A stretch of DNA of 64,000 nucleotides from positions 1 through 64,000 of the forward strand of contig NCEE01000013.1 in assembly GCA_002280555.1 (NCBI GenBank), read 5' to 3'. The DNA comes from Sphingomonas sp. 32-62-10 (GTDB taxonomy: Bacteria; Pseudomonadota; Alphaproteobacteria; Sphingomonadales; Sphingomonadaceae). Made by a program: the position numbers and the translations under genes. The stretch's first letter is position 1; each line of letters opens with the position of its first letter. This document shows positions 41,372-50,326 of this stretch, one piece after another. Below the pieces are notes generated by a model that did no database searches, had not been told where the DNA came from, and was given only the letters and a program-made list of their open reading frames with translations.

Positions 41372-41409
41372 CTTTTGACTTGAGCCACGACTGCGCATAG
41401 CGCACGGCA

Positions 41410-43248
41410 ATGATATTTGACGTTATCATTGTCGGCGGTGGGCACGCCGGGACGGAGGCAGCGGCTGCTGCTGCCCGCCGCGGCGCCCGAACGGCATTGG
41501 TCAGTTTCGATGCAGCCCGGATCGGCGCGATGTCATGCAATCCGGCGATTGGCGGATTGGGCAAGGGGCATCTCGTCCGAGAAGTTGATGCTTTTGATGG
41601 CTTGATTGCGCGGGCTACCGATGCAGCCGGGATACATTACCGGATGCTCAACCGCAGCAAGGGGAGGGCGGTGCAAGGGCCGCGTGTTCAGGCCGACCGC
41701 AAGCTTTATGCGCGCGCGATTCAAACGATGCTCGCCGCTCAACCCGGTCTTGATGTCATCGCGGGCGAGGCGGAATCCCTGGTGATGACGGGATCGTCAC
41801 TCAGCGGCGTCCGGCTCACCGATGGACGCGAGATCAGCGCCCGTGCGGTCGTTCTGGCGACGGGTACTTTTTTAGGCGGCAGGCTGTTTCGCGGCGATGA
41901 GCGGTCGGCCGGGGGACGGTGGGGGGAGCGGGCAGCGACGCGCCTTGGCGAACAGCTCCGATCGCTTGGGCTGCCCATGGCGCGGTTGAAAACAGGCACG
42001 CCGCCGCGCCTCGATGGGCGGACGATCGACTGGTCGCGACTTGAGCCGCAGCGGTCCGATGACGAACCCTGGACGATGTCACCCGTGACGGTTCAACGAT
42101 CAAACCCCCAGCTGTTCTGTGCCGTGACGCGCACCAATGCCGATACCCATGCGATTATCCGGTCCGGGCTCGATCGATCACCGCTTTTCTCCGGGGCAAT
42201 CGGAGCGGCAGGACCGCGTTACTGTCCGTCAATTGAGGACAAGATTCATCGTTTCGGGGATCGAGATGGCCATCAGATCTTCCTTGAGCCTGAAGGTCTG
42301 GACGATCATCTGATTTATCCCAATGGCATCTCCACGTCGCTCCCTGTCGACATTCAAGCGGCGTTGATCGCGTCGATTGCCGGTTTGGAGCAAGCGAGAA
42401 TTGTGACTCCGGGCTATGCAGTGGAATATGACCACATCGATCCGCGTGCGCTTGCGCCAACGCTAGAGTTGCGGGCGCTGGCTGGCCTGTTCTGCTGCGG
42501 TCAGATCAACGGCACGACGGGATATGAAGAAGCCGCCGGGCAGGGCCTCATCGCAGGGTTGAATGCCGCTGCCTTTGCGCTTTCGTTGGACAGTGTGATC
42601 CTCGATCGAGCGAGCAGTTACCTTGGGGTGATGATAGACGATCTTGTTCTGCAAGGCGTCACCGAGCCATATCGCATGCTGACGGCCAGAGCTGAGTATC
42701 GCTTGCGACTTCGCGCGGACAATGCAGAGACCCGCTTGTCACCGATCGCCCAGGCGGTTGGGTGCCTCGGGACAGAACGATTGGATCGAATGGCAGCACG
42801 TCAGGCAGGGCGTGACCGGATTGAGGGCATGTTGAGGGTCAAAATCCCGTCGCGTTTCTTGGCCGATCAAGGCGTACCGATCGTCGATGACGGAGCGCAA
42901 CGATCGGGCTTTGATTGGCTGCGTTTCCCGGGCGTCGGCATTGAAGACGTCATCCCTGGGGTTATGGACCAGTGCGACGCGGCCCTGGCGGCAGAAATCG
43001 CGGAAGATGCTCGTTACGCCCCCTATCTCGATCGTCAGGAAGCTGAAATAGCTGCACTACGGCGCGATGAATCGCTCTTCATTCCGCCCAGTTTTGACTT
43101 CGGCGCTGTACCAGGACTCTCGCATGAGATGGTCGAGCGATTGACCCTGGCAGGGCCCGATTCGATCGCTGCCGCGAGTCGGATTCGCGGAATAACACCT
43201 GCCGCGCTTTCCGCTATCCTGCTCCATGCACGCCGCCGTGCGGCATGA
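41410..43248 (+). CDS. mnmG: tRNA uridine-5-carboxymethylaminomethyl(34) synthesis enzyme MnmG
   Basis: 612 residues. The N-terminal FAD-binding motif is VIIVGGGHAGTEAAAAAARRG, MSCNPAIGGLGKGHLVREVDA holds one conserved Cys, and LFCCGQINGTTGYEEAAGQGLIAG is the signature GidA block with the Cys-Cys. It works with MnmE in U34 modification of tRNAs. It is coupled to rsmG by a 4-nt overlap. Confidence 0.97.
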   Translation: MIFDVIIVGGGHAGTEAAAAAARRGARTALVSFDAARIGAMSCNPAIGGLGKGHLVREVDAFDGLIARATDAAGIHYRMLNRSKGRAVQGPRVQADRKLYARAIQTMLAAQPGLDVIAGEAESLVMTGSSLSGVRLTDGREISARAVVLATGTFLGGRLFRGDERSAGGRWGERAATRLGEQLRSLGLPMARLKTGTPPRLDGRTIDWSRLEPQRSDDEPWTMSPVTVQRSNPQLFCAVTRTNADTHAIIRSGLDRSPLFSGAIGAAGPRYCPSIEDKIHRFGDRDGHQIFLEPEGLDDHLIYPNGISTSLPVDIQAALIASIAGLEQARIVTPGYAVEYDHIDPRALAPTLELRALAGLFCCGQINGTTGYEEAAGQGLIAGLNAAAFALSLDSVILDRASSYLGVMIDDLVLQGVTEPYRMLTARAEYRLRLRADNAETRLSPIAQAVGCLGTERLDRMAARQAGRDRIEGMLRVKIPSRFLADQGVPIVDDGAQRSGFDWLRFPGVGIEDVIPGVMDQCDAALAAEIAEDARYAPYLDRQEAEIAALRRDESLFIPPSFDFGAVPGLSHEMVERLTLAGPDSIAAASRIRGITPAALSAILLHARRRAA

Positions 43249-43859
43249 CCGAAGAGGATGCTCGATACTGGGTTAGAGACCGGTTTGGTGTTCCACGTGA
43301 AACGCTGGTCGCGCGGTTTGTCGACGCGGTGCTAGCCGAGGCGCCGAACCAGAACCTCGTCTCTGCATCGACGATCACCGCAATATGGGACCGGCATATT
43401 GTGGATTCGGCGCAGCTTGTCGCGTTGGGTCATCAAGAGCTCGGTCGATGGATCGATATCGGCAGCGGTGCTGGTTTTCCAGGGCTGGTTATCGGGATAC
43501 TCACCGATCGACACGTCGATTTGATCGAGCCGCGGCGCAAGCGGGCAACATTCCTTGAGGCAACTGTTGCAGCGTTGGGATTGAGCGATCGTGTCAACGT
43601 CGTGTGTGCCCGGGCGGAGCAATATCGCAGCACTGCTGCCGTCATTTCCGCGCGCGCCGTGGCGGCGCTGCCCGAGTTGCTAACAGCCGGCGCGCATTTA
43701 TCCACAGCAAAGACATTATGGATATTGCCAAAGGGGCCTCGCGCAAAGGAAGAGGTGGCAGCTGCGCAGCAGACATGGCATGGAATGTTTCACGTGGAAC
43801 AGAGCATCACTGATCCACAATCGCTTATCATCACCGCGAAGGGTGTTGCCCGCCGATGA
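43245..43859 (+). CDS. rsmG: 16S rRNA (guanine(527)-N7)-methyltransferase RsmG
   Basis: 204 residues. The SAM site is WIDIGSGAGFPGLVIGIL, followed by LIEPRRKRATFLEA and ARAVAALPELLTAGAHL. It methylates G527 of 16S rRNA. Two parS sites are inside this gene: 43289-43304, read as VPRETL, and 43786-43801, read as MFHVEQ. A perfect DnaA box (TTATCCACA, 43698-43706) lies between them. The C-terminal MFHVEQ tail is thus constrained by DNA function as much as by protein function. Confidence 0.95.
   Translation: MTEEDARYWVRDRFGVPRETLVARFVDAVLAEAPNQNLVSASTITAIWDRHIVDSAQLVALGHQELGRWIDIGSGAGFPGLVIGILTDRHVDLIEPRRKRATFLEATVAALGLSDRVNVVCARAEQYRSTAAVISARAVAALPELLTAGAHLSTAKTLWILPKGPRAKEEVAAAQQTWHGMFHVEQSITDPQSLIITAKGVARR
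43289..43304. promoter_or_regulatory. parS: parS centromere site 2 (inside rsmG)
   Basis: TGTTCCACGTGAAACG, near-perfect inverted repeat of the ParB consensus with the invariant CACGTG centre. It is within the 5' part of rsmG. Confidence 0.88.
43698..43706 (+). promoter_or_regulatory. perfect DnaA box inside rsmG
   Basis: TTATCCACA, identical to the strong consensus. A single box inside a gene may titrate DnaA or be chance, but the position between two parS sites near the origin is notable. Confidence 0.5.
43786..43801. promoter_or_regulatory. parS: parS centromere site 3 (3' end of rsmG)
   Basis: TGTTTCACGTGGAACA, identical to the canonical ParB-binding consensus. It lies 55 bp upstream of the parA start codon. 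Confidence 0.95.
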
Positions 43860-44647
43860 AGTGCATTGCGATTGCAAACCAGAAGGGTGGCGTTGGCAAG
43901 ACGACGACAGCGATCAACCTCGGCACCGCGCTTGCAGCGACCGGGATGCGGGTGTTACTGATCGATCTCGATCCTCAGGGCAATTGCTCGACGGGACTGG
44001 GCATTAACCGCGCTGATCGCGATCGCTCGTCCTATGATCTGCTGATTGGAGAGGCCGCACTGGAGGACAGCTATATCCCGACGCGTGTCCCCAATCTTGA
44101 TATTGTTCCCGCAACGGTAGATCTGTCGGGTGCGGAGATTGAGCTGGTTGAGTTTGATGAGCGAACACACCGGCTCGACAAAGTATTTTCGCGCGCGGGT
44201 GATCGTTGGGACGTTGTGTTGATCGATTGCCCCCCATCGCTCGGCCTGTTGACCATGAATGCGATGGTTGCGGCAGATTCATTGCTTGTGCCGCTTCAAT
44301 GCGAATTCTTTGCGCTCGAGGGGCTCAGCCAATTGCTGAACACAGTCGAGCGTATTCGCACGCGGTTCAATCCGGGGTTATCCATTTTGGGTGTGGCGTT
44401 GACCATGTATGATCGCCGCAATCGACTGACTGAGCAGGTATCCGAGGATGTCCGCGCCGTACTGGGCAATGTGGTGTTCGACACCGTTATTCCCCGAAAC
44501 GTCCGATTATCCGAGGCACCGAGCCATGGTTTGCCGGCGCTGATTTATGACCATCGCTGTCCTGGTTCCGAAGCCTATATCGCCTTGGCGCGTGAGTTGA
44601 TCGCACGCCTGCCAAAGATGCCGGCCAGAAGTGTTCAAGCTGCATGA
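43856..44647 (+). CDS. parA: chromosome partitioning protein ParA
   Basis: 263 residues, start overlapping the rsmG stop by 4 nt. The deviant Walker A is NQKGGVGKTTTAINLG (starting about residue 8), the second motif is LIDLDPQGNCSTGLG, and Walker B is VLIDCPPSLGLLTMNAM. As a Soj/ParA ATPase it forms nucleoid-bound gradients that move ParB-parS complexes to the cell pole. No N-terminal HTH is present, so it is the chromosomal type Ib/Soj class. parB follows with a 4-nt overlap. Confidence 0.97.
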   Translation: MKCIAIANQKGGVGKTTTAINLGTALAATGMRVLLIDLDPQGNCSTGLGINRADRDRSSYDLLIGEAALEDSYIPTRVPNLDIVPATVDLSGAEIELVEFDERTHRLDKVFSRAGDRWDVVLIDCPPSLGLLTMNAMVAADSLLVPLQCEFFALEGLSQLLNTVERIRTRFNPGLSILGVALTMYDRRNRLTEQVSEDVRAVLGNVVFDTVIPRNVRLSEAPSHGLPALIYDHRCPGSEAYIALARELIARLPKMPARSVQAA

Positions 44648-45564
44648 CCAGCGAAACTGAAACTTCCGTTGGAATCCCGACTACCGTCTCTCGCAAGGCC
44701 CGGCCTGGGCTTGGCCGGGGTCTGAGCGCATTGATGGGGGACATTCAGCGCGAGGAGCCAGTCGCACCGGGGGCGATACCGGGCCCTGGATTGCGGATGT
44801 TGCCAGTGGGGTCATTGTCGCCCCATCCCGGCCAGCCGCGCCGTCGCTTTGATGAGGCGGCGCTTGACGAACTGGCAAATTCGATTGCAGCGCGCGGCCT
44901 GATTCAGCCAATTGTTGTTCGCCCGCTGGGCAAAGGGTTTCAGATCGTCGCCGGGGAGCGACGCTGGCGGGCAGCACAACGGGCACGGTTGCATGAAGTG
45001 CCTGTCATCATCCGTGACTTTGATGATGCAGAGACGCTGGAGGTGGCGCTTGTCGAGAATATCCAGCGTCAGGATCTTAATGCGATCGAAGAGGCGGAGG
45101 CTTATGCCCGGCTCGTGAACGATTACGGCCATACCCAGGAGGCGCTCGCCAAGATCGTTCATAAATCACGCAGCCACGTTGCAAATCTGATGCGGTTGCT
45201 GGAGCTGCCCGCGGCTGTTCAAACGTTGGTCGTTGAGGGCCAGCTGAGCATGGGCCATGCTCGAGCGATGATCGGCGCCGCCAATGTCGAGGTACTGGCG
45301 CGCGATGTGGTAGCGCGGCAGCTTTCGGTGCGGGATACAGAAAAACTGGCCCGCGCTGCCAAGCCCGATAGCGGACGTGGCGAGCGCGGGGTGGGGCAGG
45401 GCCCCAACCATGATATTGCAGCGCTTGAGAATCAGCTCGCTGATTTGCTTGGCCTTTCGGTGCGGATTGCCTTCAGCGCCAAGGGCGGCACATTGACGCT
45501 TGGCTATTCCACGCTCGATCAGCTTGACATGATTTGCCAGCGGCTGAGCGGCGACAAGCTTTAA
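44644..45564 (+). CDS. parB: chromosome partitioning protein ParB
   Basis: 306 residues. The N-terminal ParA-interaction peptide is RPGLGRGLSALMGD. The CTPase/nuclease-like domain has LIQPIVVRPLGKGFQIVAGERRWRAA with the GERR motif. The HTH is HTQEALAKIVHKSRSHVANLMRLLELP. The C-terminal dimer domain ends LDMICQRLSGDKL. It binds the parS sites at 41356, 43289 and 43786 and spreads as a CTP-dependent clamp. Confidence 0.97.
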   Translation: MTSETETSVGIPTTVSRKARPGLGRGLSALMGDIQREEPVAPGAIPGPGLRMLPVGSLSPHPGQPRRRFDEAALDELANSIAARGLIQPIVVRPLGKGFQIVAGERRWRAAQRARLHEVPVIIRDFDDAETLEVALVENIQRQDLNAIEEAEAYARLVNDYGHTQEALAKIVHKSRSHVANLMRLLELPAAVQTLVVEGQLSMGHARAMIGAANVEVLARDVVARQLSVRDTEKLARAAKPDSGRGERGVGQGPNHDIAALENQLADLLGLSVRIAFSAKGGTLTLGYSTLDQLDMICQRLSGDKL

Positions 45565-45575
45565 GCCTGAAGGCA

Positions 45576-46595
45576 CTATCGCTGGCGCTGACTGGCTCGC
45601 GCAACGGCAACGCATGCTGCCTCTGCAAGCACCGTTCCGGCCGTTGCCGATGCCATCATCGCGCGCTCGGCCAGCCGTAAATGGTCGATTGCGCCGCTCA
45701 GTTTTACCGCATTCCACTGGCGAAGCGCTCGGCCAGTGCTTGCCTTTTCCTTGAAGAATACGCGTGGCCCTTCAATCACGCTCGCTATCGATGCCCCTGC
45801 TGCGATTTCGGCCTGTAGTTCGGCTAACGTCATTAGCCGCCGTACCAGGCTGCGCAGTAAGGGTATCGGGGAAACGCCGGCTTCGGCTAGTCGGGCAAGC
45901 TCGCCACCAAGCGTCGCGGCATCGCCCGCAATCGCTGCTTCGACGGCACGACTCATTTCAGCCTCACCCAGATCAGCACCAACGGCATCGATTGCGTCGT
46001 CATCGAGGGTGGCCGGACGCTCTGGCGCTGCATCGAGGTACAACGCCAGCTTCTCAATCTCGCGGGTCAGGATGGCGCGATCGCCGCCGGCGGCGGCAAA
46101 TAATCGTCCGGCGGTTTGGCCGGTGGTACGCAGGCCATGTTCGCTGGCGATTGCGGCGGCAAGCCGATCAGCCTCGGCCGCCTCTGGAGGGTAGCAGGCA
46201 AAGCTCATCGCGTTCGCCGCGCCGAGCGCCAGCTTCACGACTTTGCCCGATGCCTTCAGACTGGGGGCAATGGCGACGACCGGATTGCCCGCCTGATCGG
46301 CCTCAAGCAGCAATGCAAGAGCATCATGGCTTTCCTCACCCACGCCCGTCACGCGAATGTGCCGCGCACCACCAAAGAGTGATAGCGAGGCGGCCTCTGC
46401 GGCGAGACGACCGGGGTCGGCCTTTAGTGTTGCGCCCTCTAAGTCGATTCGTTCGGCCTCGGGTCCCATGGAGCGCGCGAGCCTTAATGCTAAGTCGCGT
46501 GCGCCTGATTCGTCAGGGCCGTGTAGCAAATAAAGCCGGATCGCAGGGTTGGCACTGTCGAGTGCCTGACGCAGCTGGTTTGCACTGGCTTTCAC
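45576..46595 (-). CDS. holA: DNA polymerase III delta subunit
   Basis: 339 residues. The N-terminal AAA-like part begins MKASANQLRQALDSANPAIRLYLLHGPDESGARDLALRLAR, with a degenerate P-loop as expected for delta. DLEGATLKADPGRLAAEAASLSLFGG is the clamp-interacting region and the C-terminal helical collar ends near residue 330. It opens the beta clamp in the loader complex. It converges on parB with an 11-bp gap and overlaps lptE upstream by 4 nt. Confidence 0.93.
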   Translation of the reverse strand: MKASANQLRQALDSANPAIRLYLLHGPDESGARDLALRLARSMGPEAERIDLEGATLKADPGRLAAEAASLSLFGGARHIRVTGVGEESHDALALLLEADQAGNPVVAIAPSLKASGKVVKLALGAANAMSFACYPPEAAEADRLAAAIASEHGLRTTGQTAGRLFAAAGGDRAILTREIEKLALYLDAAPERPATLDDDAIDAVGADLGEAEMSRAVEAAIAGDAATLGGELARLAEAGVSPIPLLRSLVRRLMTLAELQAEIAAGASIASVIEGPRVFFKEKASTGRALRQWNAVKLSGAIDHLRLAERAMMASATAGTVLAEAACVAVARASQRQR

Positions 46596-47095
46596 GATGC
46601 GGGCGGGCTCGTCCGTTCAGCATAAAGGGCAACGCGGGCAACGATCTGATCAGCGACGATCGCCGACAATCGCTCGAGCGCGGTATTTTCTCCGGCGATC
46701 GTCGCATATTCGGATCCGACGACGTCAATGCCTGCATCCGATCCGGCGGTTGCATCGAGCAGCACGGCGCCATTGGCGAGATCAATCAATTGATAGCGCG
46801 CTCGTAATGTCCTGCGCTCCCGGGTGATGGTGTCATCGCGGCGGACGCCGAGGCCAATAATGCGGTCATCAAGACGAACTTCGAGACGATAGAGCGGCTT
46901 GGCCCCCGGCGCGGCCGCGAGCCGATCCCGCACGGCGTTGCGTACCAGATACCCGGCCTGCCCCTCGATCGGCGCAATCTCGACTTGGGCAAGGACCGAT
47001 GCGACCTTGCCGCCGCTACCACCCGAATAAAGCGGCTGGAGCGTACAACCGGCCAAGGCCAGAGCGAACATCAAGAGCGCTGCAATGGGCTTCAT
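46592..47095 (-). CDS. lptE: LPS-assembly lipoprotein LptE
   Basis: 167 residues. The lipoprotein signal has LAGC with Cys17. The mature part LQPLYSGGSGGKVASVLAQVEIAPIEGQAGYLVRNAVRDRL matches the LptE plug fold. It partners LptD in inserting lipopolysaccharide into the outer membrane. It lies between leuS and holA with 4-nt overlaps at both ends, the common proteobacterial order leuS-lptE-holA. Confidence 0.92.
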   Translation of the reverse strand: MKPIAALLMFALALAGCTLQPLYSGGSGGKVASVLAQVEIAPIEGQAGYLVRNAVRDRLAAAPGAKPLYRLEVRLDDRIIGLGVRRDDTITRERRTLRARYQLIDLANGAVLLDATAGSDAGIDVVGSEYATIAGENTALERLSAIVADQIVARVALYAERTSPPAS

Positions 47096-49644
47096 GCTGC
47101 CAGATCCGCGACCAGATTAACCAGACGATCGGGAACGACGATGACCTTGCGGGGTGTCGCCCCGGCGAGCAAGCGCTGGACATGCGCGTTGGCCATCGCC
47201 ACGGCCTCCAGCGCCTCGCGTGACAAACCCTTGGCCACGGTTTCGGTGTCGCGCAGCTTGCCGTTGATCTGGATCGCGATCGTCACTTCGTCCTCCACCA
47301 ACAGCGCTGGATCGACCTTGGGCCAGGCCGTGTCGGCAATCAATCCCTCGCCGCCAAGTGCTGCCCAGGCTTCCTCGGCAACATGCGGCACCATGGGCGC
47401 GACCAGCTTAAGCAACCCCTGGATCGCCGCAGTGCGCGATGCCGATGGCGGCGCCCGATCAATGGCATTGGTCAGCTCATACAGCCGGGCAACTGCTTTG
47501 TTGAAACCGAGCGATTCGATATCGGCTGCTACGCCGGCAATCGTCTGGTGTAGCTTGCGGTTAAGCGCGATGTCTTGACCGTCGGCGTTACCTTCATTGC
47601 CGCTTTCGGACTGCAGCAATCGCCAGAGCCGCTGAATATAGCGCCACGATCCTTCGATACCCGATTCGCTCCACGGCAGATCGCGCTCAGGTGGGCTATC
47701 CGACAACATGAACCAGCGCACCGCGTCGGCGCCATATTGCGCGACGATCGGTTCGGGATCGACCGTGTTCTTCTTGGATTTGGACATTTTTTCGACGCGG
47801 CCGATGGTCACCGGGCCACCGCCGTCGCATTCCACGAGCGCGCCATCCTGCGGGACGACCTCATCGGGTGACAGCCATTTGCCATCTGCCGACTTATAGG
47901 TTTCGTGCGTCACCATGCCTTGGGTGAACAGTCCCGCAAACGGCTCAGCGACATTCAGCCGACCGATATGCTTCAGCGCACGGGTCCAGAACCGGGCATA
48001 GAGCAGATGGAGAATCGCGTGCTCCACGCCACCGATATACTGGCCGACGGGCAGCCATGCCTCGGCTTCAGCCTGATCGAACGGCTTGTCGTGGGGCTGG
48101 CTGGCGAAGCGGATGAAATACCAGGATGAATTGACGAAGGTGTCGAGCGTATCGGTTTCGCGGCGGGCTTCGGCGCCGCACGTGGGACAGGCCACATACT
48201 TCCAGCTCGGATGCCGATCGAGTGGGTTGCCGGGAACATCGAAGGTCACATCCTCGGGCAGCGCGACCGGCAACTGATCACGCGGCACCGGTACGGCGCC
48301 ACAGGCGTCGCAATGGATGATCGGGATTGGCGTGCCCCAGTAACGCTGGCGGCTCACCCCCCAGTCGCGCAGGCGGAAGATCGTGCGGCCGGTGCCCCAG
48401 CCACCATCCTCGGCGCGACGGATGACGGTGCGCTTGGCATCTTCGATGTCCATCCCGTCGAGGAAGTGGGAATTCACCAAGGTGCCGGGGCCGGTATAAG
48501 CGGTATCGCCGACAAAATGCGGTGCATCCTCGTGCCCATCAGAGACGACGCGGGTTACCGGCAGGTTGTACTTCCGAGCGAAATCGAGATCGCGCTGGTC
48601 ATGCGCGGGCACCCCGAACACGGCGCCGGTGCCATAGTCCATCAGCACGAAATTGGCGATGTAGACGGGCAATTGCCATGTCGGATCAAAGGGATGTGTT
48701 GCGGTTAACCCGGTATCAAAACCAAGCTTTTCCTGCGTTTCGATTTCAGCGGCTGTGGTACCGCCCTTGCGGCAGCGCTCGATAAAGGCGGCGGCCTCCG
48801 GATTGCGCTCAGCTGCTGCGCGCGCGATTGGATGATCGGCAGCAACGGCGACAAAGCTTGCCCCAAAGATCGTGTCGGGCCGGGTGGTAAACACCTCGAC
48901 GTCGCCGCCGTCGGACAGGGCAAAGCGGAAGGCGAGGCCCTGGCTGCGGCCGATCCAGTTCTCCTGCATCAGCTTGACCTTGTCGGGCCAGGCATCAAGC
49001 GTGCTCAAGCCTTCAAGCAGATCATCGGCGAAATCGGTGATTTTCAGGAACCACTGGTTCAGCTTGCGCCGCTCGACCAGCGCGCCTGACCGCCAACCGC
49101 GGCCGTCGATCACCTGTTCATTGGCGAGCACCGTCATGTCGACGGGATCCCAATTCACCGCCGATTCGCGGCGATAGACGAGCCCGGCAGCAAACAGATC
49201 GAGGAACAGCGCCTGTTCATGCCCGTAATAATCAGGTTCGCAGGTCGAGAGTTCGCGTGACCAATCAAGCGCAAAGCCCAGCTGCTTCAGCTGACGGCGC
49301 ATATTGGCGATGTTGGCGCGCGTCCAATCGCCGGGGTGAACGCGCTTTTCCATCGCCGCGTTCTCGGCTGGCATACCGAACGAGTCCCAACCCATCGGGT
49401 GGAGCACATCGTGGCCGGTCATCCGCCGATACCGGGCAAGTACGTCGCCCATCGTATAGTTGCGGACATGGCCCATATGGATGCGCCCCGATGGATAGGG
49501 AAACATCTCCAGCACATAGGATTTCGGGCGATTGCCCTCAGTAGCCGCCATGTCCCGGGTCGCGGTGAACGTCTGGCGTTCTTCCCAGATCGCCTGCCAG
49601 GCTGCGTCCGCCTTCAGCGCATTGAAGCGCGGCGCCGTTGACAT
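47092..49644 (-). CDS. leuS: leucyl-tRNA synthetase
   Basis: 850 residues from ATG 49644 (MSTAPRFNALKADAAWQAIWEE). The class I HIGH motif is in PYPSGRIHMGHVRNYTMGD and KMSKS is in EKMSKSKKNTVDP. A CP1 editing domain with LTATHPFDPTWQLPVYIANFVL lies between them. It charges tRNA-Leu, one copy of which (GAG anticodon) is at 17953. The frame is open upstream to 49800, but that part overlaps the DUF3576 gene and shows no similarity. Confidence 0.97.
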   Translation of the reverse strand: MSTAPRFNALKADAAWQAIWEERQTFTATRDMAATEGNRPKSYVLEMFPYPSGRIHMGHVRNYTMGDVLARYRRMTGHDVLHPMGWDSFGMPAENAAMEKRVHPGDWTRANIANMRRQLKQLGFALDWSRELSTCEPDYYGHEQALFLDLFAAGLVYRRESAVNWDPVDMTVLANEQVIDGRGWRSGALVERRKLNQWFLKITDFADDLLEGLSTLDAWPDKVKLMQENWIGRSQGLAFRFALSDGGDVEVFTTRPDTIFGASFVAVAADHPIARAAAERNPEAAAFIERCRKGGTTAAEIETQEKLGFDTGLTATHPFDPTWQLPVYIANFVLMDYGTGAVFGVPAHDQRDLDFARKYNLPVTRVVSDGHEDAPHFVGDTAYTGPGTLVNSHFLDGMDIEDAKRTVIRRAEDGGWGTGRTIFRLRDWGVSRQRYWGTPIPIIHCDACGAVPVPRDQLPVALPEDVTFDVPGNPLDRHPSWKYVACPTCGAEARRETDTLDTFVNSSWYFIRFASQPHDKPFDQAEAEAWLPVGQYIGGVEHAILHLLYARFWTRALKHIGRLNVAEPFAGLFTQGMVTHETYKSADGKWLSPDEVVPQDGALVECDGGGPVTIGRVEKMSKSKKNTVDPEPIVAQYGADAVRWFMLSDSPPERDLPWSESGIEGSWRYIQRLWRLLQSESGNEGNADGQDIALNRKLHQTIAGVAADIESLGFNKAVARLYELTNAIDRAPPSASRTAAIQGLLKLVAPMVPHVAEEAWAALGGEGLIADTAWPKVDPALLVEDEVTIAIQINGKLRDTETVAKGLSREALEAVAMANAHVQRLLAGATPRKVIVVPDRLVNLVADLAA

Positions 49645-49648
49645 CCGA

Positions 49649-50086
49649 TCAGCCGGCGATGGCGGTGCGCCGCAAATCGCGGGCCCGGGTGAGGATGATG
49701 TCTTCGAGCTTCTGCGCGGTTGCTGCCCGAACCGGCGCATCGACCCACTCGCCGTTCCGGTTGATCTGGCGCTGAACTGCGACGCGCAGAGCATCGGCAC
49801 GCAGATCGCGGTCGAGGATCGAGACCGTCACCTTCATCCGCTCGGCGGGCGAAGCCGGGTTCACATACCAGTCGCTGACGATGACGCCGCCGTTCGAATC
49901 GGTCTGGAGCAGCGGCATGAAGCTGATCGTGTCGAGTGACGCCCGCCAGAGATAACTATTGACGCCGATCGTGGTGACCTGCGCCGCAGCGAGATCAGAA
50001 CGAGGACGATCCTTCGCACCACCGCCACAAGCAACGAGAGGAAGGGCAAGCGAAGCCACGAACGCGGTGCGCAACAGGCGGGTCAT
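49649..50086 (-). CDS. DUF3576 family lipoprotein
   Basis: 145 residues. The lipoprotein signal ends LVACGG (Cys20). The mature domain ITVNSYLWRASLDTISFMPLLQTDSNGGVIVSDWY and VTVSILDRDLRADALRVAVQRQ match DUF3576, an alphaproteobacterial outer-membrane lipoprotein family. It is 4 bp upstream of leuS, so the two are cotranscribed. The 240 bp before it hold an 8-bp-stem hairpin (TGGCCCTC 50184-50191 / GAGGGCCA 50205-50212). Confidence 0.88.
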   Translation of the reverse strand: MTRLLRTAFVASLALPLVACGGGAKDRPRSDLAAAQVTTIGVNSYLWRASLDTISFMPLLQTDSNGGVIVSDWYVNPASPAERMKVTVSILDRDLRADALRVAVQRQINRNGEWVDAPVRAATAQKLEDIILTRARDLRRTAIAG

Positions 50087-50326
50087 GGGCTATTCCCTGG
50101 ACGAATGAAAACCGGATCAATGGCCTCTACAGATCGGAGCGCCAAGCCGCAAGCACGGCGCGATCACGCACCAGTCGCGATCCTGGCCCTCACCCTCGCA
50201 AGTCGAGGGCCAATTCGCGCGGCGATTGTGGGCGGATTGCAACACTCGCTCCACAAAGTGAATTGCGGCAGTGGTATGACGCGCACAAACCCCTATAAAC
50301 ACTATGGAGACTCAAGAGGATTTGAC

